Of a stretch of 5,906 nt of DNA, positions 1-5,906 are shown piece after piece. Within the stretch, counting starts at the first letter, position 1. Each line of letters starts with the position of its first letter. Position numbers and translations under genes: made by a program. Source of the stretch: Candidatus Gastranaerophilales bacterium (lineage in GTDB: Bacteria > Cyanobacteriota > Vampirovibrionia > Gastranaerophilales > JAILCC01); NCBI GenBank assembly GCA_024408745.1, contig JAKSUS010000078.1:1-5906 (forward strand), read 5' to 3'. Below the pieces are notes generated by a model that searched no databases, had not been told where the DNA came from, and was given only the letters and a program-made list of their open reading frames with translations.

Positions 1-602
1 AATTAGGGTTTGAAGCAATATTTTTTTTTTTTGTAAAACATATAGGCGGTTATGATATGGGTAATTATACAGGAGTCGGTGCATTGCCGGAATATCATCA
101 AATGCAATATATTTTAAATGAAATTCGTTCGCGCAGTAAAAATACTCATTTGAGTTTTATTGGGGAAAAAAGTTCCGAAGATTTTGAAAGATACAGATTA
201 ATGGGATTAAATGCAGGAACTGCTTTTGTTCCGGTTGATGATTTTGCTACGGTGAAATATTGGTCAGATGAACAAAAATATTTGCGAAATTATGCTGCAG
301 GTGTTGAAGTTTCTAACGATAATGATGAGGGCGGACGCAGTTTTGAAGAGCGTTTAAACCGTATAAGAGCGTGTTTATTCGGATTTACTTATGCCTCAGA
401 CAAACTGCCGAGTTTTATGCAGATGGAGGATTTATTCCCGTTGCGTTATGACACAAATACCCATCAGTTGATGATGGCAAATCCGTCATATTCAACCGAC
501 GGAACGCCTCAAAGTCATTGGGAAAATTTATTCACGAAAGATGATGGCAGATATTATAATCATCAGGTAGCAGAATTATTTGCGAATGAACTAAATTTAT
601 AA
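1..602 (+). CDS. Partial GH13-like TIM-barrel protein, C-terminal portion
   Basis: This is the C-terminal 199 residues of a longer protein. The reading frame is open to the window edge (first full codon at base 3), while the other two forward frames have stops within the first 12 bases. I therefore read through the Met at 57, although AGGCGG lies 7 bases before it. Counting from that Met, the layout follows the second half of an alpha-amylase (GH13) barrel. GGYDM, straddling the Met, sits where region II (GFRxD) is expected. FIGEK at 34-38 fits region III, with Glu37 as the candidate acid/base. VSNDND at 85-90 fits region IV (NHD), and LPSFMQMED at 117-125 fits the usual 'iPfiyqGdE' segment. 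Spacing between these blocks is normal for the family. The nucleophile Asp and the region II Arg appear to be absent and the region IV His is Asn, so catalysis is doubtful. No C-terminal beta domain follows the barrel. The family call is inference by eye. It could be another barrel carbohydrate enzyme or a non-catalytic homologue. Confidence 0.5.
   Translation, partial: LGFEAIFFFFVKHIGGYDMGNYTGVGALPEYHQMQYILNEIRSRSKNTHLSFIGEKSSEDFERYRLMGLNAGTAFVPVDDFATVKYWSDEQKYLRNYAAGVEVSNDNDEGGRSFEERLNRIRACLFGFTYASDKLPSFMQMEDLFPLRYDTNTHQLMMANPSYSTDGTPQSHWENLFTKDDGRYYNHQVAELFANELNL
21..32 (+). repeat. Homopolymer run of 12 T inside a reading frame
   Basis: Twelve consecutive T encode four Phe (FFFF) in the GH13-like partial gene. 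The frame upstream (LGFEAI) and downstream (VKHIGGYD) is the same, so at length 12 the gene stays open. A change of one base would break the frame. Such runs are prone to replication slippage, transcriptional slippage and sequencing length errors. Confidence 0.85.
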
Positions 603-604
603 AA

Positions 605-1753
605 CTACTTATCAAAACTGTCGTCTGATTTTTTGGTAAGTAAAATTGCACTGCCAAAATACAAAAGGCATAAAAACATTAACCATAAATAATCATAAAT
701 AATATTTATAAATCCTGCTCCGTTTTGATTGATTTTAATAATACCGTCAATACCACAAGTTGCCGGAATAAAAAATGAAAAAATATTTATAAACGCAGGA
801 ATTGATTCTCTTGGCCAGATTAACCCCGGAATAAATATAAACACAAGAGAAGTTACAACCATTACCAATAATGCTGCTTCTCTTATTCTGAAAAAGTATG
901 AAATTGTTTGTGCGAAAAAGCAAACGGTATATAACATCAAAATATAAATTCCAAGGAGCGGAACAGGGTTATAATGCATTGGATATACAAATAATTCAGG
1001 AAAAATAAAGAACGCAACCAATCCGTATAACAGATATAACAATACATAAAATGTTGAACGTGCAAATAATGTCAAAGGTAAATCTTTTGCATTTTTACAA
1101 TACTTTTTCTTCTTTTCGTTTCTCGTTCCTTGCATCAAGCCTAACCCTAAAATCATGGTCTGGTGTAATATCATTACCAAAATAACAGGATAAACATAAC
1201 TTTTATAGCCGCCTACGGGATTAAATAAAGGTACCTGAACAAATTCAAAAGGCTGCTTAACTGTTAAAGCCTGTTTTTTCTTCAAGCCTTGTTTCATCAT
1301 TTTTGCAACCTCTATTTTACCGCCTGTTGCAATTGATGTCTGAGCAACAGCAGCATACAGAGTTTTATAGACAATCAAATAAGCACTGTCCCCATACAAA
1401 GAAACATTAACTTGTTTCCCTTTTAATAAATCTTTTTCAAAATCTTTCGGTATAACAACAAAACCTCTGATTTCGTCTTTGTAAAAAGCGATTTCTGCAT
1501 CATGAATACTCATAGACCTTTTTTTTATTTTCAAAACATCAGTAATATTCAAATCTCTCACATAGTCTCTTGAAAAATCAGAGTTATCTAAATCAACAAC
1601 GCCAACAGGGATTTCTTTCATTACTTCCTGCTGATAAGGCATAACATACCAAAAAGCATACGCAACAACAGCAGCAATCATAATGAGCAAAACACCTGTA
1701 TCTGCTAAGAAATTTTTATATTCATCTTTAATAATTGATAAAAACTTCATCAT
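605..1753 (-). CDS. ABC-2-type transporter permease B
   Basis: Inner-membrane permease of 382 residues, the last gene of the exporter operon. A hydrophobic segment at about 18-38 is followed by a large soluble, presumably periplasmic region (about 40-185). About five more membrane segments come at roughly 186-208, 228-252, 263-287, 292-312 and 352-374. This is the ABC2_membrane_3 / YhgE-like plan. The soluble region opens with IPVGVVDLDNSDFSR and includes GFVVIPKDF, both typical of the family. A Lys-rich cytoplasmic loop (RNEKKKKYCK, 211-220) follows the second segment. The ending segment IPGLIWPRESIP (308-319) matches the conserved 'G..fP...mP' turn. The start ATG overlaps the TGA of permease A by 4 bases (ATGA). 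AGGTGG 8 bases upstream favours this Met over the next one. It has no ATP-binding motifs. It probably forms a heterodimer with permease A (inference). The substrate is unknown. Confidence 0.87.
   Translation of the reverse strand: MMKFLSIIKDEYKNFLADTGVLLIMIAAVVAYAFWYVMPYQQEVMKEIPVGVVDLDNSDFSRDYVRDLNITDVLKIKKRSMSIHDAEIAFYKDEIRGFVVIPKDFEKDLLKGKQVNVSLYGDSAYLIVYKTLYAAVAQTSIATGGKIEVAKMMKQGLKKKQALTVKQPFEFVQVPLFNPVGGYKSYVYPVILVMILHQTMILGLGLMQGTRNEKKKKYCKNAKDLPLTLFARSTFYVLLYLLYGLVAFFIFPELFVYPMHYNPVPLLGIYILMLYTVCFFAQTISYFFRIREAALLVMVVTSLVFIFIPGLIWPRESIPAFINIFSFFIPATCGIDGIIKINQNGAGFINIIYDYLWLMFLCLLYFGSAILLTKKSDDSFDK
606..642 (-). terminator. Weak hairpin at the 3' end of the exporter operon, possible terminator
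   Basis: Bases 606-617 can pair with 631-642 around a 13-base loop. In the minus-strand RNA this gives 6 bp, one A-C mismatch, then 5 bp, followed by G and four U (604-601). The hairpin lies in the last codons and stop of permease B, and the U run falls in the stop region of the convergent gene. In the plus-strand RNA the stem is a full 12 bp with one G-U pair, but no U tract follows. The stem is AT-rich, so its strength is uncertain. It is the only terminator candidate I see between the convergent genes. Confidence 0.3.
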
Positions 1754-2907
1754 GATTTAAACCACCTGCTTTCATCATTAGCAAGAATTTTAAGTCGCCA
1801 CATACCTATCAGCGAAATAAATATCAAAATAATATACGGTAAAAAGTATTTAATATCATAATAGAAAGGAATATTTCTCATTGATTGGTCTAAAATAATT
1901 TGCACCCAATAAGTTAAAGGCATTAACATAGAATATATTTTAACAACTAAAGGCATTGCCATTACGGGGAAAGTAACACCTGCGAGTGCAAAACCTATTG
2001 CAACATAAAATGCTGCAAAACTTAATGCAAATCTAAAGTTGCCGTTAATACTCATAATTACAAAACCTAAAGCAAAACATGTTGTAACAAATACAACAGT
2101 AGCCAAAAATCCGACTAACATATTGCCGACATACGGAGCGTGGAAGAAATTGAAATAAATTAAAAGTATAATATTAAAAAGTAATGTGAATAAAACTATA
2201 TATGGAGTAAATTTTCCTAAAAGAGCCGTATTAATTGAACCGTCTGCTTCTTTTAACCATTCTTTTGTTGTTCCGTACTTAAATTCTGTCCCGACTGCTA
2301 AAATAGAAGTCATAACCATAGAAATTTGCAAGATATGCCCGAATGCCGTTAATGATAATAAATATAAATAGTTAAAATACGGGTTTGAACGAATATGATC
2401 AACAACATTTATAAGATTTGATTGTTTTACTGCTTCTTGAAAAGGAATACCTTTTTGGCTTTTGATTTTTGCATCAATTCCTATAATTAAAGTTTGCACC
2501 AACGCACTTACATCTTTTGTTATTATTCCGCCTATTAAAATTCTCTGATTGTTATAATAATAAGCTAATTTAGGTTGTGATTGCCTGTATATATCGCGCT
2601 GAAAATTTTTTGGAATAACAATGAAAGCATAAATTTTGCCTTCAACTAAAAGTTGCCTGCCTTCTTCCAAATTGGTTACGGGATATTTAACTTCGCAGGA
2701 TGGCAGGGCATTTAAATCTCTTACTATTGTTCTTGAAAGAACTGAATTATCGGCATTAAATACTGCAATCGGTAAGTTTGTCGGACTTGCTTTTGCAAAG
2801 ATAAAACAAATCATAAGGCACAATATCAACGGAAAAATAAAGGAAATAAACCAGGTTAGTCCGTTAAAACGTGTCAGTTCTCTTTGTACAACTTTTTTAT
2901 AGCTCAT
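1750..2907 (-). CDS. ABC-2-type transporter permease A
   Basis: Inner-membrane permease of 385 residues, third gene of the operon and a diverged paralogue of permease B. It has a membrane segment at about 18-38 and a soluble, presumably periplasmic region at about 41-180 that begins LPIAVFNADNSVLSR and contains AFIVIPKNFQRD. About five more membrane segments follow near 184-206, 233-255, 262-287, 293-318 and 355-372. The GVTFPVMAMP motif at about 310-319 and the PLTYWVQ segment are family hallmarks (ABC2_membrane_3, as in YhhJ and YbhS/YbhR). I start it at the ATG at 2907-2905. The in-frame TTG one codon earlier abuts the AAGG motif at 2914-2911, which would leave no spacing. The ATG itself is only 3 bases from AAGG, so initiation may rely on coupling to the adaptor gene, which it overlaps by 11 bases. 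No Walker A, Walker B or LSGGQ motif is present. It presumably moves substrate from the membrane or cytoplasm into the adaptor-channel complex. Confidence 0.88.
   Translation of the reverse strand: MSYKKVVQRELTRFNGLTWFISFIFPLILCLMICFIFAKASPTNLPIAVFNADNSVLSRTIVRDLNALPSCEVKYPVTNLEEGRQLLVEGKIYAFIVIPKNFQRDIYRQSQPKLAYYYNNQRILIGGIITKDVSALVQTLIIGIDAKIKSQKGIPFQEAVKQSNLINVVDHIRSNPYFNYLYLLSLTAFGHILQISMVMTSILAVGTEFKYGTTKEWLKEADGSINTALLGKFTPYIVLFTLLFNIILLIYFNFFHAPYVGNMLVGFLATVVFVTTCFALGFVIMSINGNFRFALSFAAFYVAIGFALAGVTFPVMAMPLVVKIYSMLMPLTYWVQIILDQSMRNIPFYYDIKYFLPYIILIFISLIGMWRLKILANDESRWFKS
1762..1767 (-). promoter_or_regulatory. Shine-Dalgarno AGGTGG of permease B
   Basis: Read on the minus strand, AGGTGG lies 8 bases before the ATG at 1753-1751, inside the last codons of permease A. 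It selects the first of two adjacent Met codons as the start and allows re-initiation after the upstream stop. Confidence 0.6.
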
Positions 2908-3844
2908 CAACCTTCATCCAATCAAAAAGGACGCTCATTCCAGCTCTGACATTCTCATTTTTTTCAAGAGGAACAGCGCGAACTTCAAAAGTTTTCATAT
3001 CAAAATCACCTTTAACTTTTGTTGCTCTCCATGTTGCAAAATTCCCCATAACAGAAATATAATTAACTTTTACTTTTATGGTTTCTTTTCCTAATGCAGG
3101 AATTCTCACTTCTAATACGGTTCCGTTTTTAATTCTTGTAAGTAAATCTTCTCTAATGTTAAAAGTTACCCACGTGTTATTATTATCTGCAAGTGTAATA
3201 ATTGGGAATCCTGCTCCGACAAGTTCGCCTTCTTCAACAGGAATTTCGGTTATTATTCCGTCTGATGGCGCAATGATTTTATTTTCTTTTAAATATGCGG
3301 AAACTTCATCAGTAGCGCCTTTTGCTTTGTTTACAACTGCGGCTGCAGAAACTTTATCTTCAATTCTTGCGCCTCTTAACGTCATTTCATATTTTTCTTT
3401 TGCCGCTTTGTATTTTGCAGTTGCTTCATCAAGTTTTTGAGTAGGAATAACGCCTTCTGCATGTAAATTTTTCATTCTTGTATAAGTTTTTTCCATAACT
3501 TCATAGTTTGCTCTGTCTATTGCAATCATTTCCTGGCGATTACCGTTATTGACTTTCTCCTGTTGCGCTAAGGCAAGTGCCAACATTGCCTGCGATTGTT
3601 CTGCTTTTGCGTCAACTTCAGGTGCATCAAGAATAACCAATATATCACCTTTTTTAACGACATCACCTTTATTTACATTGATTTTATTTATTCTTGCGGA
3701 TAATTTTGAAGATAAATTAACTGTTTTAACTTCAACTTCACCTTGCAAAACAAGTGTATGCGCCTGCTTATAAGAGAAAACTGCTCCTATTGCAAGTAAT
3801 ATCGCCGTACAAATTAATAAAAATACTATTACGTTTTTTCTCAT
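2897..3844 (-). CDS. HlyD-family periplasmic adaptor (membrane fusion protein)
   Basis: Adaptor of 315 residues that bridges inner-membrane permeases and an outer-membrane channel. A single N-terminal membrane anchor lies at about 5-24. The first half of the lipoyl (barrel-sandwich) domain is at about 34-73, with the NVNKGDVVKKGDILVILD core. A helical hairpin rich in Ala, Lys and Glu covers about 75-185. The second lipoyl half is at about 189-220 (IIAPSDGIITEIPVEEGELV). A beta-barrel region runs to the end, with NFATWRATKVKGDFDMKTFEVRA (268-290), a signature close to YhiI/EmrA-like adaptors. The short helical hairpin suggests contact with a TolC-type partner, which is encoded just upstream. 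GAGG lies 5 bases before the ATG and overlaps the TolC-like gene's stop. The 3' end overlaps permease A by 11 bases. YhiI is the closest named type, but I give no symbol. Confidence 0.92.
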   Translation of the reverse strand: MRKNVIVFLLICTAILLAIGAVFSYKQAHTLVLQGEVEVKTVNLSSKLSARINKINVNKGDVVKKGDILVILDAPEVDAKAEQSQAMLALALAQQEKVNNGNRQEMIAIDRANYEVMEKTYTRMKNLHAEGVIPTQKLDEATAKYKAAKEKYEMTLRGARIEDKVSAAAVVNKAKGATDEVSAYLKENKIIAPSDGIITEIPVEEGELVGAGFPIITLADNNNTWVTFNIREDLLTRIKNGTVLEVRIPALGKETIKVKVNYISVMGNFATWRATKVKGDFDMKTFEVRAVPLEKNENVRAGMSVLFDWMKVDEL

Positions 3845-3849
3845 TTTAA

Positions 3850-3853
3850 CCTC
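3850..3853 (-). promoter_or_regulatory. Shine-Dalgarno GAGG of the adaptor gene, overlapping the upstream stop
   Basis: GAGG on the minus strand lies 5 bases before the ATG of the adaptor and shares bases with the TGA stop (3854-3852) of the outer-membrane gene. Ribosomes ending the first gene sit on the binding site of the second, a layout that fits translational coupling. Confidence 0.65.
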
Positions 3854-5234
3854 ATTTTTTTACGTTTGTAGAAATATAATTCAAAATTGCGTTTGTATCA
3901 CCGTTAGTTTTTAATAAATCAGTTAGTGTAACATCAAAATTGTAAATAGAATTTAGCTGTTCTGTTTGAACTTTTAAAAGCATAGTTTGTGCATCGGTAA
4001 CCTGTAGCGAAGTTCCGTATCCTTCCTTAAAAGATAATGACGCAACTCTTAAAGCTTCTTTTGCATTTTCAATTGATGCTTTTGTACTTTCATAGTTTTC
4101 TTTTTGTTTTAATAATTCCTGATATTGTTTAGTTACAAGAGTTTCTATATTGTATTTTGCATCTTCAATTTCATAATCAACCATTTTTCTTTCGTGCTTA
4201 GCTGCAAGAACTTTGTTTTCACGTTTAAAACCATCAAACAACATCCAGTTAGCCATACCGCCGACTGATGCGGTAGGAACGGCTTCTGAAAGTTTACTTT
4301 TTGCAAAAATGTCAGTTGCAAAAAGACTTATAGTTGGCATAAAATCAGCAGTTTGTGCATGATATTTTGCATTCATCACTTTTCGTTTTTGTTCAAGTTG
4401 TTTTAATTTAGGATTGTTTTTTAATGCATTATTTCTCATTGCTTCTTCATCAGCAGAAAAATTGTTAAGCATAAATAAATTAGAAACAGTATCTACATGA
4501 ACATTTTTCAAATTTGCGCTATCTGATTTTATTAAAGTTTTTAAGCCTTCTTCAACAATATTTATATCTCTGAGTGAAGCCTGATAATCTTTTTTTGCTT
4601 GTGCATAAGCAACCGTTGCGTGTAATCTTTCTGATTTGGAAATTACCCCCTCTTTTTCAAGCTTTTTCGCATCCGATAAATGTTTTGCAACATCATCCAT
4701 ATATTGTTTTTTAGCATCTGAAACTTCACGCGCAAGAGATAATCCGTAATATCTTTTAACTAATTCTAAAGTCAAATCATCTTTTATTTCTTTATATTTA
4801 GCATTACTTGCTTCTAACTTTGCTCTTGCTGCAGCATGGTTAGAGAGCAATTTGCCGCCTGTAAATACATTCCAAACAACTCCTGCTCCTGCTGCAAAGA
4901 GATTTTGCTCCTGAATTGTTGAAGTAGTAATCATAGAGCCCATATTGGGAATTGAAACAGGTGTATGCAACTGCATTTCATCAGAGAAGTGAATATATGT
5001 TGCATTCAAAAATAATTTTGGTGAGAATTCGCCTAATGTGGCACGTTTTTCAAATTTACTTACTTCAGTAGCTTCATTATATGCTTTTAAAGAATTATTA
5101 TTCTCGAGCATTAGTTGATAAGCCTGTTCAAACGATAATTCAACATTTGATACTTTTGATTTGTCTAATTCCGTTGAGTTAGCTACGTTGCTAAACAGTA
5201 ATAAACATATAAATATACTAATAATTTTTTTCAT
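3852..5234 (-). CDS. TolC-like outer-membrane efflux protein
   Basis: Outer-membrane channel of 460 residues, first gene of the exporter operon. The signal peptide MKKIISIFICLLLFSNVANS (1-20) has a likely cut after ANS. Two OEP repeats follow. Repeat 1 begins LSFEQAYQLMLENNNSLKAY (33-52), with a strand-rich part near 70-125 (SPKLFLNATY, VVWNVFTGGKL) and long Ala/Lys/Glu helices at about 130-235. Repeat 2 begins near 261 (ADEEAMRNNALKNNPKL), with TISLFATDIF and NWMLFDGFKREN strands and helices from about 340. FKEGYGTSLQVTDAQ (402-416) is the family's C-terminal hallmark. I chose the ATG at 5234-5232 because it starts the signal peptide and has GGA 7 bases upstream. An in-frame ATG at 5258 has no ribosome site and lies next to the predicted transcription start. 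Length and two-repeat structure are normal, so it should form a trimeric channel with the adaptor encoded next. Confidence 0.93.
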   Translation of the reverse strand: MKKIISIFICLLLFSNVANSTELDKSKVSNVELSFEQAYQLMLENNNSLKAYNEATEVSKFEKRATLGEFSPKLFLNATYIHFSDEMQLHTPVSIPNMGSMITTSTIQEQNLFAAGAGVVWNVFTGGKLLSNHAAARAKLEASNAKYKEIKDDLTLELVKRYYGLSLAREVSDAKKQYMDDVAKHLSDAKKLEKEGVISKSERLHATVAYAQAKKDYQASLRDINIVEEGLKTLIKSDSANLKNVHVDTVSNLFMLNNFSADEEAMRNNALKNNPKLKQLEQKRKVMNAKYHAQTADFMPTISLFATDIFAKSKLSEAVPTASVGGMANWMLFDGFKRENKVLAAKHERKMVDYEIEDAKYNIETLVTKQYQELLKQKENYESTKASIENAKEALRVASLSFKEGYGTSLQVTDAQTMLLKVQTEQLNSIYNFDVTLTDLLKTNGDTNAILNYISTNVKK

Positions 5235-5267
5235 ATTGAAATCCAAGTCTATAAGCATGTATATTTT

Positions 5268-5296
5268 ACTATAAAAGTTTTTGTTTATAAATATAA
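5268..5296 (-). promoter_or_regulatory. Candidate promoter of the exporter operon
   Basis: On the minus strand a TATAGT -10 box (5273-5268) is preceded, after 17 bases, by TTATAT (5296-5291), a poor -35 match. Transcription would start near 5261, leaving a leader of about 27 bases before the chosen ATG at 5234. The DNA is AT-rich throughout, so chance matches are common. I saw no clear operator palindrome beside it and no regulator gene next to the operon. Confidence 0.3.
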
Positions 5297-5297
5297 G

Positions 5298-5327
5298 AAA
5301 AGACCGATATATAAATCGGTCTTTTTT
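5298..5327 (-). terminator. Rho-independent terminator of the 5372-5906 gene, nearly symmetric
   Basis: An 11-bp stem (5298-5308 with 5315-5325, core GACCGAT/ATCGGTC) encloses a 6-base loop. On the minus strand the U-rich side is UUUUCUUAUAUUU, about 45 bases after the stop of the right-hand gene. This should end that transcript before the exporter promoter. On the plus strand the hairpin ends in TTTTTT, so it could also stop transcription from the other side, but no plus-strand gene precedes it here. Confidence 0.8.
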
Positions 5328-5351
5328 ACCGCCAACTCGACGGTCATTATT

Positions 5352-5368
5352 AGCGTAACCCGTACGCT
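5352..5368 (-). other. Small perfect hairpin just after a stop codon
   Basis: AGCGTA (5352-5357) pairs with TACGCT (5363-5368) around a 5-base loop. It starts 3 bases after the stop codon of the right-hand gene and precedes the main terminator by about 25 bases. No U run follows it, so alone it is not a terminator. It may protect the mRNA 3' end or be chance. Confidence 0.4.
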
Positions 5369-5371
5369 TTA

Positions 5372-5906
5372 CTACTTACTTGCAGTTTTTGGACAAGTTC
5401 CGAAAGCAATTTGAACAACTTCGTTCGGGCTGATTTGAGATATTCTTGTACCGTTTGGTGAAACTACATAAGCAATATCATCAACGGTTACTTCTGCTAA
5501 GCCTGCAACACCGCTTACTGCAGTTGTAGCCATTTGAACAGGAGTTTTAAATACTTCAACGATTGATTGTCCGTAACTTCTCATTGACGCCTTGAATTTA
5601 CCTTGGAACAATTCACCCGTACCTGTACCAAAGTCATTTGCGATTGCTTCAACACCGTTACCTGCCTGAGCAACGAAACTGCCAACTGTTCTTGCAGTAT
5701 TACCTACGATTGCCCCGGCAAATGTAAACGGCATCTTTAACAATTTTGAAACAATGTTAGGATTTTTAACCTTCATAACCTGTGCGGATAAAACTTCCAT
5801 AGGTAAAGCAGTTTTATTATCTGCACTTTCAATTTCTGTGAATGCAATTTTTAAACCGCCTTTGCAACTGTGAGAAGGTCTTATGACTTCAATGATTTTA
5901 CCGCGA
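5372..5906 (-). CDS. Partial Gly/Ala-rich protein of unknown function, C-terminal portion
   Basis: I do not recognise this family. The frame is open to the right window edge, giving 177 visible residues, so the Met at 5800 is internal rather than the start. Visible residues 1-44 (GKIIEVIRPSHSCKGGLKIA, then FTEIES, LPMEVLSAQV) alternate like beta strands, as in small barrel domains of secreted proteins. Residues from about 55 onward are rich in Gly, Ala, Val and Thr, with helix-like stretches (MPFTFAGAIVGNTARTVGSF, AVSGVAGLAEVTVDDIAYVV) that could associate with membrane or pack as amphipathic helices. None is a convincing transmembrane helix. The tail reads ISPNEVVQIAFGTCPKTASK. By eye its GC looks higher than that of the exporter genes, which would fit high expression. 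It has its own terminator, so it is probably a separate transcript from the exporter. Confidence 0.8.
   Translation of the reverse strand, partial: RGKIIEVIRPSHSCKGGLKIAFTEIESADNKTALPMEVLSAQVMKVKNPNIVSKLLKMPFTFAGAIVGNTARTVGSFVAQAGNGVEAIANDFGTGTGELFQGKFKASMRSYGQSIVEVFKTPVQMATTAVSGVAGLAEVTVDDIAYVVSPNGTRISQISPNEVVQIAFGTCPKTASK

Noticed and set aside
57..59. ATG with AGGCGG 7 bases upstream as the true start of the first gene
   Set aside because: The same frame is open to the window edge and the peptide across the Met (HIGGYDMGNYTG) reads as continuous barrel sequence, so this Met is more likely internal.
680..710. Short AT repeats (ATAAATAAT-like) near the end of permease B
   Set aside because: They fall in the coding sequence for an Asn/Ile/Tyr-rich membrane segment and are explained by AT-rich codon use.
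2908..2910. TTG start for permease A
   Set aside because: It directly abuts the AAGG motif, and an ATG follows one codon later. The ATG is the better start.
729..3773. Several plus-strand open frames of 61-120 codons (for example 729-947, 2636-2902, 3078-3440, 3549-3773)
   Set aside because: They lie antisense to well-supported exporter genes, have no recognisable domains and follow the reading of the opposite strand.
5235..5258. Eight-residue N-terminal extension of the TolC-like protein starting at ATG 5258
   Set aside because: The extension puts acidic residues before the signal peptide, lacks a ribosome site and lies at the predicted transcription start.

Overview
This AT-rich window shows clear Shine-Dalgarno motifs and a diderm-type export operon ending in a TolC-like outer-membrane protein. 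That points to a low-GC Gram-negative bacterium. A gut lineage such as Gastranaerophilales (Vampirovibrionota/Melainabacteria) is my best guess, but the sequence alone does not prove it. The usable ribosome-binding motifs argue against Bacteroidota. There are no tRNAs, rRNAs, CRISPR repeats or transposase genes.

Layout from left to right. At 1-602 (+) is the 3' part of a protein cut by the window edge. It has the back half of a glycoside-hydrolase-13-like TIM barrel with altered catalytic motifs, and an odd run of 12 T lies in its reading frame. Two bases after its stop begins, in convergent orientation, the end of a four-gene minus-strand operon read from right to left: outer-membrane efflux protein (5234-3852), HlyD-type periplasmic adaptor (3844-2897), ABC-2-type permease A (2907-1750) and ABC-2-type permease B (1753-605). 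Gaps or overlaps are 7, -11 and -4 bases, so the genes are very probably co-transcribed and translationally coupled. The intergenic space at 5235-5371 holds a likely promoter for the operon, a strong hairpin terminator and a smaller hairpin. At 5372-5906 (-) is the 3' part of a Gly/Ala-rich protein of unknown function, cut by the right edge.

The operon encodes an envelope-spanning tripartite exporter: two inner-membrane permeases, a periplasmic adaptor and an outer-membrane channel. Both of its ends are inside the window, and no ATPase is encoded with it. This is the main point of interest, because related systems such as YhiI-RbbA-YhhJ or YbhGFSR of E. coli carry the ATPase in the same operon. 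No substrate can be read from the sequence.
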